Under the pieces are notes generated by a model that was given only the letters and a program-made list of their open reading frames with translations, was not told the origin of the DNA and did no database searches. Source: Erodium maritimum (Eukaryota; Streptophyta; Magnoliopsida; Geraniales; Geraniaceae). Taken from it: DNA of 64,000 bases. The stretch lies in assembly GCA_963921825.1 (NCBI GenBank), contig OY997589.1, positions 22,651,482 to 22,715,481 of the forward strand. Direction: 5' to 3'. Made by a program: the position numbers and the translations under genes. Within the stretch, counting starts at the first letter, position 1, and the number at the start of each line of letters is the position of its first letter. This document shows positions 10,024-21,460 of the stretch, in pieces.

Positions 10024-12158
10024 TCATGGATCCGCATGATTCTTGATTAATCTGGAGAAAACAATGCACAATGCGAATATGACCGGAACGATGCATAACT
10101 TGATAGGATTACTGGCATGCCGAACAAAAAAAGCATACTCGACTAGGGAGAAAATGCATTGAACTACAGCACAAGCCAATCCGAAGCAATCAATAAGGGA
10201 ACCAAATGGCAAGTCGCGAGGGAAAGGATAGTATAACCAACATATTCTCCCCTTGCGCCTCCAAGTGACTCCCCCACTTTTCGCCTTATAAGCAATCTCT
10301 CCCACGCAAATGGCAAGAGCGAGTAAGGACATGATCACACCAATGAGGGCATAAAAAGGTTTACTTGGAGAAGAAACTTGGTCGAAAACTGCTGACAACG
10401 CCTCCAGCGACAGGGCTGTGAGTAAAATAGTCCACTCCACACTATCCTGCACCAATCAAGTAATTTCATCAGAATTTACAAAATTTTAGCAGGAATTGTA
10501 ATATGTGTTGTATGAGTTAAGTACAAAAGTAAGGAATAGTTACCGTTTTACTTGATTCCTCGCCTTGGTCTATCCTGTAGTTGATGGTAATGACATGATC
10601 TCGACCCTGAGGAAAGAGGTCTGCCTGTCTGATACCATTTTGCTGGTTGTGGTCTTGTGACAAAAGATGTTCACTTGAGCTCTTCAGCTTTCGCTTTTCG
10701 TGAAGAGCACGTTGGTTGGAGTACCTCTTAGCACGACTGACTTGGGCTGAACTCGAAAATTTTCTCTGTCTTGCTGATATTTGTATCACATGAACAAACA
10801 CAATATCACTTGGAATACAATTGTTTGATGCTCATTCCATTCCACACACAAAAGAAAAGATGTATATATGCACACCTTTGCTGATACTGCTATTGGCTGC
10901 GCCCATTACAAACCCAAGCCCCGCCAGCCCAAGCGCTTCATCCTCGAGCGACTTCACATGCTCTCTGTTGAATCTCTTGAACCTCTTTCTCGAGTGTAAC
11001 TTGTCTATCCATGCCACTGCTGCCTCGTCTAGCGGATTGGCATCGAGTGTCTCAAGCTTCTTGTTTATCTTCCTGGACTTTGCCTTTTCTGCACTCTCAT
11101 ATAGGTTTATCCTATCTAGCCTACACTCTTCACTACAATAACTTCTATCCCTGCACTTTGGTTACCCAATACTCAGTTACATAAACAGCGAGGGGGATAG
11201 GAGGCATGGTGCAAGGAAACTCATACACATCCATGTTTCTGACTATCAAAACGTGTAAGAGTTATAGTGACTTACAACTCTTACCATTTATATTGGTTTA
11301 CAAGAATTACAGTAAACAGAAACCAAAATTCAAGAGCAATGGCAAGGCTGTGCAAAAGTAAAAAGTTCCAAACTAGTCCTTAAAGTTTATGTGATTTGTT
11401 ACTATTTAGTTCTAAATTTATGTGTTTTTATTCAAAAGGGAAAACGTCATTTCTTAGCCCAGTTAGAAAGGTCATTTGCACATCCTAACTGTGCTCCACC
11501 TTTTGTGACAGATCCTAACACAAATGTGGTTTTTTGTTGCAAAAGGTAACATAAAGGTGGTATTTTGTTACAAAAAGTAGCATAAAAGTGGTACTTTTTT
11601 ACAAATCTTAGCCCTCTTTTTCATAATTATTTTACACATGATTGGTATTTTTTTGTAAACGTGTACCATCTTTGTGTTAAGATCTGTCCCAAAAGATGGA
11701 CCACGGTTGTATATGCAAATGACCTTTCGGACTATCCCTATTCAAAATAGTTCTAAATGTATCCCTTGTATTCCAAAATAGTATGTGTTTGTGTTCCAAT
11801 TTAGTCTTAAACTTCTGCCAAGTTTGGAGAAATTATTCCGAGAGACTAAATTGATACCTTTACTCTATAGTAATTAGGGCTTAATTAGATCAGATCGGTA
11901 GAAAATGATGAAGCTATACCAAATTCAGCAACATCGAAACTGCGGGGAAAGGGAAGGACGACAAGCTAGTATATAGAATGAAATAGCATAAATAATTGAA
12001 AACAATACGAGTACGTACCTGTACATATAGACATCTTTACCATGAAGCAGAGTGCGGTTACACAAGTTACAAGCCTTTATTGAACAAATAGGTGTTGTTG
12101 TTGTTGTTTCATCTTCTTCTACTGATATCTCGAAGCTAATCCTCTCAGGTGAGTCCAT
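10024..12158 (-). CDS. FLZ zinc-finger gene, apparently continuous with a four-helix membrane protein
   Basis: Exons 12019-12158, 10876-11150, 10544-10773 and 10024-10446 join on the minus strand with GT/AG borders and matching phases into 355 residues. Residues 30-57 form an FCS-like zinc finger: CNLC, then GKDVYMYR, then YCSEECR (cysteines 30, 33, 52, 56). Such domains bind the kinase SnRK1. A basic helical stretch (60-170) follows. Residues 216-355 hold four hydrophobic segments (about 220-236, 246-268, 298-322, 330-349) with TWRRKGRICWLYYPFP between the second and third. Known FLZ proteins are short and soluble, so this layout is odd. Alternative: two genes, a two-exon FLZ protein of about 152 residues stopping at 10832, and a 226-residue membrane protein starting at an ATG at 10801. 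The FLZ domain and the last splice (KT/DSVEW) are well supported; the junction AAAG/GTGTGC to CAG/CAAGAC decides between the models. Confidence 0.7.
11467..11728. mobile_element. Foldback MITE in the FLZ intron, 262 bp
   Basis: The left end GAAAGGTCATTTGCA is an exact inverted match of the right end TGCAAATGACCTTTC. The inverted homology continues imperfectly for about 80 bp on each side (CTTTTGTGACAGATCCTAACACAAA against TTTGTGTTAAGATCTGTCCCAAAAG). No transposase lies inside. I could not find a convincing target duplication. Terminal repeats this long suggest a Mutator-type MITE. Confidence 0.7.
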
Positions 12159-12490
12159 GATTCTTCAAGTATTTGCCCAAAATTAGTACCCAACTCCAAC
12201 TTTATAGTGAAAAGGGACCGAGGACGAAGAAAGTGAGATTCTTTGGGGACTTTCGGTTGTGTCTTTCTTCCTGGAAACTTCTATGGTGCCACTAGGAAAT
12301 TTGCTCCACGGTTCTCAACTAAAGAGAACATTTGGAGCCTTCATTGTACTTCATGTAAAATGTAATTTTTTACATGAAAATTATATTGAACTAGTGCACA
12401 TTGTTTTCACTTGGTTACAGTTAATTTTTTCTTCTAATATACCTTCAAGTCCAAAATCTTTCACTAAACTCAATTTCAAATAATGACCCT
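12159..12490. other. Upstream region of the FLZ gene
   Basis: This is the presumed promoter of the minus-strand FLZ gene, bounded on the right by LINE sequence. No TATA box stands out. Confidence 0.4.
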
Positions 12491-13289
12491 TTCAAACTAG
12501 TGCGAGAGATTGGGGCAGAGTCACGACTAGGGTTAGGGCTAGGGCTTCTTCATCTTCTTCTAAGATTTCTCGTTGACAACAATAGCAATGGACCGGCCTC
12601 CGCCTCTCACCACTAACATGGGTACACTCTGCCTTTTCTTTTGCATCTTTTCTCTTGTCTGCAGTCGATCGCAACGCTTGCGTGCGTGCAATGCTTCAGA
12701 TTTCGGCTTGAGTTTTCACCGATGATTTCGTTCTTGACATGGAACTGTCGAGGTCTCGGATCTGATAAGAACATACGATAGTTGAGAGACCTTGTTGGTA
12801 GATTACAGCCTGATGCAGTGTTCCTCACTAAAACGTACCACTGGGACGCTCGTCAATCTCGGTCACTTCTTGCACTACTCTGGTGTACTCTTGGGTATCA
12901 TGGAGGACTAGGTTGCCTTTAGAGGGACGGAAGGGAAGTATTTCCACCTTTTGTTCAGAGAGATGCAGGGTAGTGATAGAGGACCAAGAACATACGCATA
13001 TTGATGCCCACATCTGGGTGGGATAAGACCCCGTCCTTCGTTTCATTAGTGAGTATGGTGGACCGGCACAGGATCGCAGGCATCGGACTTGGGAGCTTCT
13101 TCGCAAGTTGGGTCGCACCCATTAGACTAAGGACTAGGTTCTTATGGGAGATTTTAACGACATACTCCATCTTTGGGAGAAGAGAGAAGGGAGTCCGTAT
13201 CTGGTGGCCCTTATCCAGGATTTTTGTCATGCCCTCACAAACATTGGGGTCGAGGACCTACCATTGGAGGAGTATCAGTGTACTTGGAT
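12491..13289 (+). pseudogene. L1-type LINE, 5' part with endonuclease domain
   Basis: From 12722 the frame reads MISFLTWNCRGLGS, then LRDLVGRLQPDAVFLTKT, the start of the apurinic-type endonuclease of plant LINEs, which nicks target DNA to prime reverse transcription. In another frame MGDFNDILHLWEKREGSP (from 13144) and DLPLEEYQCTWI give the second half. An internal stop after NIR and at least one frameshift show it is dead. It breaks off at 13289, where the Ty3 LTR starts, in the middle of the endonuclease. The matching reverse transcriptase part resumes at about 58717 in the same orientation. The true 5' end is uncertain. Confidence 0.8.
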
Positions 13290-13583
13290 TGTCACGCCCC
13301 AAATCCGGTTATCGCCCGAACTCGAGGCATGACGAGTAATAGAAGACAATAAAATAATAGAACAACATTTAAATCCTGAAAACCTCCAATAGAAAAGCTC
13401 CAATCCACATGATCTAGTTTAAAACAAGAATAACCCTCAAGGGGTGTAATAATATATCTCCACAAAATCTGGTTCAACAGAAATAAAGATAAAAACGAAG
13501 TCTCTAAGGACACCCACACCGAGAAGCTCCCGAGCCTCTACTCCTCTATCAAGCCTGTAAACACAACAATAAACTCGCAGGGG

Positions 13584-13597
13584 TGAGCTTGCGCTCA
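13584..13597 (-). other. LTR hairpin TGAGC-GCAA-GCTCA
   Basis: In sense this is the same stem as at 686 and 3243 with a GCAA loop, again of GNRA type. Equivalent copies are at 22540-22553, 31432-31445 and 40325-40338. Confidence 0.65.
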
Positions 13598-14814
13598 GTA
13601 GGGAAAACACATAACAAGATGGACCTTCAACTCAATAAGATCAACAATAAAGTCAACCAAAAACATCTTAACAAATACAGGTAATAGATAAATCAACCAA
13701 TGCCGTGGCACATGAAGTCTCCACCCTCCGATCCACATAATGTGTCCTCTCGGATTTTCCCTCAAATCCAGAGGAGACGCATAACATTGAGGCGACCGGA
13801 AACAACCCTTCGGGGCGCTTATCATCGGGATTCTCATAAACGTCTCCAAGGGATTTTATGTCCTCGGGAACCAAGGTATTACTCCCATAGGGAGCATACA
13901 CTTGGACAATTTAATAATAAGCAGTTAATAATTGAATACGCACTCAACCGAACATGAAATAATACAAGCTCAACAACCATCAATTCAATTCCACACATGG
14001 CTCACACATCACCAATTCACCACAACAAGCAATACATGTATCACGCAAACATAGCACACCAATCACACAATCCCAACTTACCGTTCACTTACCAGTTTCG
14101 AACCACCGGGGCATCGATCACCTGATTGTACCGCTCGGTACAACCAGTCATAATCGATGCTCCAAACAACCCTTCAAGTAAATCAAGCAATCATTCGAAT
14201 GCAATCAACGAGCAAGTACGAGTATAATCAACTAAACATAAAAACCTTCAAAAGAGCATTTACACATGCAAATCCACTAGTTTCATTAGACTCTTTAGCC
14301 TATCCACTAAGCAATCAACAACCAAGCATGTGATCCTAACACGCAACTAATCCGAGGGCTTTGCCAAGGCTCCTCTACCAGACAATCAAATCCCAAGTAT
14401 TGAAAGCGAATTACACTAGTGCATGGCATCCTAATCGGTCACCACTAGACACTTCCGGTTATTAGAAATTGAAAGACGATTATGCTAGTTATTCGCATCC
14501 TATAGGCATTTCTAGGACCTTTTCCAATTTTATTAACCTAACATGCATACTAAGCATCATAAACGAGAGGTTAAGGCTTTCCCTACCTCAAGGTCCTCCT
14601 CTTCAACACTTTGATGAAGCCCGGTGATCACCACTTCGCTCTTCACTCGGGTCCCGGCGTGATCCTTGCTCCTCTAGCTCGATCCCCAAAGTCTTGGACA
14701 CAAAGAAACGATAATTAGACTCCACTTAAACAGCAAGAAAGTCTCCCAAAACCCTTCCAAAGTTCAGCTCAAAACCAAGATGCAAAACCCTCAAGAAACC
14801 CTCACCCTGGTCTG

Positions 14815-14945
14815 CCACGGACCTGGTCACGGATCCATGAGGCTAACCATCACGGTTACCATCACGGAGCCGTGACGAGTGTCGTCACGGACTCCCTCAC
14901 GGAGCCGTGACGTCGCCCGTCACGGGATCCGTCACGGATCCGTGG
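14815..14945. repeat. Cluster of CACGG/CCGTG inverted repeats in the LTR
   Basis: About ten copies of CACGG or CCGTG in both orientations lie within 130 bp, including GCCGTGACG and TCACGGATCCGTGG, with a TGACGTC bZIP-type core. Equivalent clusters are at 23771, 32663 and 41556. It could be an enhancer with repeated factor sites or a strong RNA structure in the transcript. Confidence 0.7.
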
Positions 14946-15833
14946 CGCACCAGAGCAGTTTCGCCCTTCTTCAACCTCCAGCTCCAAATCTCCGAAAAAC
15001 CACCTTCAAACCCAGAATTTTACCCCTTCCAACTCCCAAAACAGTCCAAATCCTTCAATACTCCTCTACCCATGGTAGGAATCAACACACAAACAAGTTT
15101 CCAATGATTCATCAAATCAAACCCAACTCAAAAGCTCCAACAAACCAATGATTTCTCAACACAAATCCAACAAAGCTTCTCATCAACAATATCTCCCACC
15201 ATTTCTACTCAAACCCAACAACATCTAGCAATTTTCACCCAAAACCCATGAAAATAGATGAAGAGAAATGAGGATTAGAGAGTTCCATTACCTCTAGAAT
15301 GTTGAGATGAAGAAGATGGTAGAGGTCTTGAGGAGGGATGGCTAGAGGAAGACTTCAAGTGGCCTCTTCTTCCTTGATTCTCCTTCAAAGCTCCATGGGA
15401 GCTCTTCTCCCTTGCTCCTCCTCTAAATTTCGGCTACACCAATGTAAAAAATGAATTGATTTTGCTTCTCCAATCCCATATAATACCTAGATGTAGCAAA
15501 GACCTAAAAGCCCTTGAGCTAGATTCCCTTGTAGTAGCTTTTGGGAGGGTAAAAGGGACTACGACTATCCCTTTTTCTCTCTTTCAACCAAAAAAAGACA
15601 AGTGTCCACCTAGGTCATTTAATTTTCCAAAATAATTTCCAGCAATTTAAAAATAATGATTTTAGTCGATAAAAAGTCTCGTTTTGACCAAAATTGACTT
15701 TATCCAATATTATACTCAAACGAAAGGGATTTCTCCCCTGAAGCCAACCGTGATAATGGCTAATTAGTTTGGGTTTCGGAAAAGTCCCGAGTGACTTCTT
15801 GAGTCATCGGTTCGACCGGAAGCGGGTCTTACA

Positions 15834-15845
15834 ATCTACCCCCTT
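15834..15845 (-). other. Polypurine tract of Ty3 unit 1
   Basis: In sense AAGGGGGTAGAT ends exactly at the LTR start (TGTAAGACC), the position where plus-strand DNA synthesis is primed. The same tract lies at 24790, 33682 and 42575. Confidence 0.8.
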
Positions 15846-15866
15846 AAAGAAATTTCGTCCTCGAAA

Positions 15867-18800
15867 TTAAAAGCAAGGTACCTCAATGTCGAACAGGTGG
15901 GGATACTTCACGCGGATCTCATCCTCGCGCTCCCAAGTGGATCCTGCTCCCTGATGTCCCCACTGTACTAGTACCAACGGAATCGTCTTGTTCCGCAGGA
16001 TCTTCTCCTTCGTACCCAAAATCTCAACGGGCTGCTCCTCATAGGTGACATCATCTGCTACCTCGATGTCTGACCACTCAATGATGTGCGAAGGGTCTGC
16101 TATGTACTTCCGCAGTTGGGACACATGGAAAACGTTATGCACGTTCCCAAGCTACGGTGGCAAGGCCAAACGATAGGCTACAGTTCCAATCTTCTCTAAC
16201 ACCTCAAATGGTCCAACAAAACGTGGTGCTAGCTTGCCTCCACTGCGTCTAAACCGCACTAGACCCTTCTTTGGGCTCACCTTCAGAAACACATGCTCTC
16301 CGACAGTGAACTCAAGTGGTCTGCGACGCCTGTCTGCGTAGCTCTTCTGCCGAATCTGTGCGGTCTTCAGCCGCTCTCTAATCAAAGTGACCTTCTCGGT
16401 CGTCTCCCTGATCATGTCTGGCCCAAGTAAGCTCCTGTCCCCAACCTCAGCCCAACATACCGGCGATCTACAGGGTCTGCCATACAAGGCCTCAAATGGT
16501 GCCATACTAATGCTGGACTGGTAACTGTTGTTGTAGGCAAACTCTGCCAAAGGCAAATGATCCTCCCATGATCCCTGAAAGTCAAGCACACAAGCCCGAA
16601 GCATGTCCTCAAGAATCTGAATGGTGCGCTCTGACTGTCCATCTGTCTCAGGATGGTAAGCTGTACTCAACAAGACCTCAGTGCCCAAAGCCTTCTGTAG
16701 ACTCTTCCAGAACCTGGATGTGAAACGAGGGTCTCTATCCGATACCACTGACACTGGTACACCGTGCAGACGAACAATCTCCCTGACGTACAAACGACCC
16801 AACATGTCCACCGAATCAGTCATCCTCATACCCAGAAAGTGGGCCGACTTGGTCAGTCGATCAACCACCACCCAAACAGCGTCATGCCCCTTCGACGATC
16901 TGGGCAACCCACACACAAAATCCATAGTCACATGCTCCCACTTCCACTCGGAGATCGGAAAAGGTTGTAGCAATCCTGCGGGACGCATGTGCTCGGCCTT
17001 CACCTGTTGGCAGGTGAGGCATCGAGAAACGAAATCTGCAACTGCCTCACGCATCCCACTCCACCAAAACTGTCGTCGCATGTCTCTATACATCTTGTTG
17101 CCACCGGGGTGCACAACCAGACGGGAGTGGTGGCACTCACGCAATACAGTGTCTCTGCACTCACTGGGTACAAACAGTCGTCCTCTAAAGCGGATTCCCT
17201 GATCGGTGCCCATCTCCCAACCCTCGAGCTCGGCACCCTCCATCAATCTCTCACGTAGCCCTGCTGTCTCGGCGTCCTCGGTCTGTGCCTCTAACACTCG
17301 AGCAAAAAGTGTGGGCTGAGCCACTAAGGCACACAAGGCCATACTCTCTGTGACCTCCTCCAACTCCAGTCTGAATAAGCTCAACTGCTCCAGCATGTCC
17401 CACTCTCGGACTGCAATGCTGGCAACGCAGTGACTCGACTTCCTGCTCAAAGCATCGGCGACCACGTTCGCCTTGCCCGGATGATAGAGCAACTCGAAGT
17501 CGTACTCCTCAAGTAGCTCCATCCATCGCCTTTGGCGCATGTTCAGATCACGCTGCGAGAAGATATACTTGAGGCTCTTGTGGTCTGAAAACACCCTGAA
17601 CTGCTCACCGTACAGATAATGTCTCCAGCTCTTCAGCACAAATACTACCGCTGCTAGCTCGAGATCATGGGTGGGGTAGTTGCGCTCATGCACCTTCAAC
17701 TGCCTCGAGCCGTAAGCAACCACCTTCCCTCCCTGCATCAGAACATAACCTAGCCCTTCGCCTGAGGCGTCACAATACACGTCATAGCCCACTCCCCGTT
17801 CCGGAACAATCAACACTGGGGCGGTAGTCAACCGAGCCTTTAGCTCGCAAAAAGAACGCTCACACTCATCCGTCCAAATGTACTCCGCTCCCTTGCGGGT
17901 CAAAGCTGTCATAGGTGCTGCAAGGCGGGAGAAATCCTGAACGAAGCGCCGGTAATAGCCTGCCAACCCGAGGAAACTCCGAATCTCAAAAACGTTGCTG
18001 GGTCTCGCCCACTTCGACACTGCCTCAACCTTGGATGGATCGACCAAGATGCCCTCCCGAGATACCACGTGCCCGAGGAACTTCACCTCTGTGAGCCAAA
18101 ATTCGCACTTCTCCATATTGCCGTACAACTGGTGAGTGCGTAAGAGCGCCAAAACGGTCCGCAGATGCTCCGCGTGCGCCTACTCACTGGGCGAGTAGAT
18201 CAAGATGTCATCGACGAAGACTACCACGAACTGGTCTAGATAAGGTCTGAAGATGCCATTCATCAAGTCCATAAAGGCGGCCGGCGCGTTCGTCAAACCG
18301 AACGGCATCACCAAAAACTCGAAGTGTCCATAACGGGTGCGGAACGCTGTCTTCTCTACGTCCTCAGCTCGGACCCTCAGCTGGTAGTACCCCGATCGAA
18401 AATCGATCTTCGAGAAGTACTTTGCTCCCCTCATCTGGTCGAATAAATCATCAATCTTTGGCATCGGGTAGCGGTTCTTCACCGTCGCCCGGTTCAGCTT
18501 CTTGTAATCTATGCACATCCTCAAGGCTCCACCCTTCTTCTTCACGAAAAGGGCGGGCGCTCCCCACGGAGATACGCTCGGGCGGATGAACCCCTTCTGC
18601 TGCAGTTCCTCGAGTTGTCGCTTGAGCTCGACCAACTCAGCTGGTGCAAACCGATACGGCGTCATCGAGATCGGCGTCGTACCCGGGATCAGATCGATCC
18701 TGAACTCCACCTCTCGCGCTGGTGGCAAGCCTGATAGTTCCTCCGGGAAGACCTTCGGGAACTCCCGCACTACCCTCGGTAGCTTACCGCTACTCCGTAC

Positions 18801-20732
18801 GACCTCTGCCTCAGACCCCGAAGTCAAAGCGGATAAGAGGACTCCGCTCTTGCTACTCAAGACACACGTGATCACCCTATCACCTGACCTCACTGTCACC
18901 TGACGTCTGTAGCAGTCGATCGTCGCTCGGTACCTCGCGAGCCAGTCCATACCAAGAATCACGTCAAAGGCGTTCATGTCAAGAACGAGTAAGTCGCCAA
19001 GAAAAGGGCAATCTGTCACCCTAATCGCACAGTCCCTACAAACGGTGCTCAACACCACCGCACCCGTAGCCGGGGTCTCCAAACAAAGGGGTTGACTCAA
19101 AGTCTCCACCCGTAAACCCAAAGAAGAAGCAATAGACGAAGATATGAACGAATGGGAAGCTCCCGTATCAAACAAAAATGAAGTCCACGCATTATAAAGT
19201 AAACACGTACCCTGAGTGGCCTCATGGCCGGCGTACGGCCTCTCAATCCTGGAACCGGTAACTGCAAAGACTCGGCCTTGCCGTGTCGGCGGTCCTCCTC
19301 TAGGTGGTGGGGGAAGTGCCACCTGCTGCTCAGCTCTCGGCTGGTGTCTCTGACCTGCTGCTCCCGCCGCCTGACGCGGAGCTCTCTGCTGCGGTGCCTG
19401 ACGTGGTCTGCCAGGTGGTGATGGGCGAGTCTGAGCCTGCTGGGGCCTCGGTGCAGGCGCTCTGCCAGCTATCTCAGGGCACGCCCGGATGAAATGATCA
19501 GAACGACCACACTGGTAGCATCCTCTCTGTCCTCCCTGCTGTGCTATCTCAGGACACACACGCATGAAGTGGTCGGCGCTGCCGCACTAGTAACATCCCA
19601 TCGGCTCGCTAGGCTGTCTAACACTGGTCCCCTGGGGACGCCCATCATGACGCTCTACAGGTCCATTGCCCCTCAGGCAGTCTCGTGCCAGGTGACCCTG
19701 CTGTCCACACCGAGGACACAGCTGTGCCACCGGAGCGGGTCCAACTGACGCGACGGCCCCTGCTCGGCGTATGCCATCCTGCTGAAACTGAGGCTGAAAG
19801 TGTCCTGCAACTCTCTGTCTGCGTCGGTCTCGATGGTCAGACGGCTGCAAAAAGCCACTCGGTCTAGGCCTGGTCTCTCGCACCCTGACAGTATCTCTGA
19901 AGTGTCTCTCCATGGCTAAAGCCTGATCCAAGAGTGTGGAGTAATTTGTGGTCCTAAAAGCGATAGCCCTGTCGGCTATCGACGGGATGAGCCCGTTCTC
20001 AAACCTCCTGCAACGGTCATCCGCAGTCTGCACCAACTCCGGCGCGAAGCGGGCCAAAGAAGTGAACCTCACTGCATACTCAGAAACACTCAAACCCCTC
20101 TGACGTAAGTCTAGAAACTGCTGACGCCGGTCATCCCGAATGGAGCGAGGGAAGTACTGCTCCAAGAACAGCCTGCTGAACAACTGAAAATCACTGCCAA
20201 CCCTCTCCTGCACTGACTGCCACCAGTAGTAGGCCTCTCCCTCAAGCTGAAAAGTAGCGAACGAAACCCTCAAGCGCCCCTCCGATACTCCAGAGGTATC
20301 GAGGTTGCGGGTGACCCGCTCCAACCAGCCCGAAGCTGCCTCGGGGTCCGCTCCCCCGGAGTAGGTCGGCGTGCCAAGTCTACGGAACTCTCTGAGTGAC
20401 TGGGCCGTGAGGCTATCAAACTGTCCTGGCCTCTCCCCAAAATCTACTGAAGCAACAGGCACGGGCTCTGGTGCCGGTGTTGTAGTCCCCTGCTGCGCAC
20501 TCAAGGCTGCTAGCACAGCACGAACCACCTCCTCGAGAGGGGTTGCCTGAGTCGGCTCTACGACTGGAGATGTCTTGGGTGGCGACCCTGTTGGTCCCCC
20601 CTCAGAGTGCTGATGCTCTGTAGAAACAGCATCCTGGGCATCAGCTGCCCCCTCCTGCTCAGCTGCAGGTGTCTGCCTCGGACCCCCAGCTGGGCGGCTC
20701 CGGGTACCTCTAGGAACATACGTACGAGCCAT
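15867..20732 (-). pseudogene. Ty3 gag-pol, unit 1
   Basis: A single 1622-codon frame starts at MARTYVPRG (20732). Gag covers the first ~380 codons and ends in CCHC knuckles (CPRCGQQGHLARDC). Then come the protease ([11 protein letters not shown]), RT with FVDDILIY, RNase H ([11 protein letters not shown]), an HHCC zinc site and DDE integrase ([25 protein letters not shown]), and a chromodomain-like tail. The frame is broken by UAG at 19587 (inside a second knuckle, after CY), by UAG at 18180 (ten residues after FVDD) and, only in this unit, by UAG at 16152 near the integrase end. Gag would form the particle and pol would copy and insert the element. This copy cannot make pol without reading through three stops. 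Confidence 0.9.
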
Positions 20733-20833
20733 GTCGCCTATCCGCCTGCACGGATAACGCACATGTTCAGTACTCAGTTCAACACCGGTTCTCACACGCC
20801 ACAAGGCCGAACACACACGAGCTTACAAGTCAC

Positions 20834-20834
<1 letters not shown>

Positions 20835-20886
<52 letters not shown>

Positions 20887-20887
20887 C

Positions 20888-20934
<47 letters not shown>
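20835..20934. repeat. TA/TACA microsatellite, unit 1 only
   Basis: About 100 bp of (TA)n with TACATA interruptions lies between gag and the leader. Units 2 and 3 have only GATATATATATAC at this site (29815, 38708), which explains why unit 1 is about 64 bp longer. Confidence 0.95.
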
Positions 20935-21460
20935 CTCATATAATATAGCACACAAGTTCGCATCTCTATGCGTCACACAGCAACAACCAGCGATTTAGCA
21001 ATCAACCACCAACTCCCACAGGAGGGTTCAACCAAGTCAAAGAAATCCACTCCCACAGGAGGATTCAAACTCAAGCACAACACACAAGGCACAACGCAAC
21101 AGGCACACCCCTTGCTCGGGTATCCTTCCACAAAGATGGGTTTAGTACTTAACACAATTCAATTCAATAATCACCCTTAACCTTTCCTTCCCTTCCATGA
21201 ATTCCCATTTCTTAACTTTTACTCAAACCTTTTCATGTCGATCTCATGTTGTTACAACCTGATTCAGGCGTCCCCGAACCTCATTGTAACAACTGGACAT
21301 CGAACCATCATGCTCAACTACAGTGACGCCCCTGAGTCAACCAGTGATGGTGTAAACATTTTAGTTCTACTGAAAATTCGGCATGACCCCTTCGTATTTC
21401 CCTTAACCCTCCGTTTAAACGGGACAACCATCAATGCCAATTCAAAAGGTAAAAGTACAC

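Larger units (their letters stand above)
13290..15833 (-). repeat. Ty3 LTR 1 (outer 3' LTR)
   Basis: On the plus strand it begins TGTCACGCCCC and ends GGGTCTTACA; in sense it is TGTAAGACCC...GGGGCGTGACA. It differs from LTRs 2-4 at several sites I noticed (CCCGAACT for CCTGGACT near 13315, TACAGG for CACAGG near 13676, GCCGTGG for GACGTGG near 13703, GGTAGAGG for GGTGGAGG near 15321). The other three look almost identical to each other. Its left neighbour is LINE sequence. Confidence 0.93.

Noticed and set aside
16681-17202. Plus-strand open frames opposite pol (and their copies in the other units)
   Set aside because: They are antisense shadows of the conserved RNase H/integrase frame, with no recognisable domain.
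20607-20948. Open frame ending in repeated IYIYIY
   Set aside because: It is produced by the TA microsatellite and antisense gag sequence.
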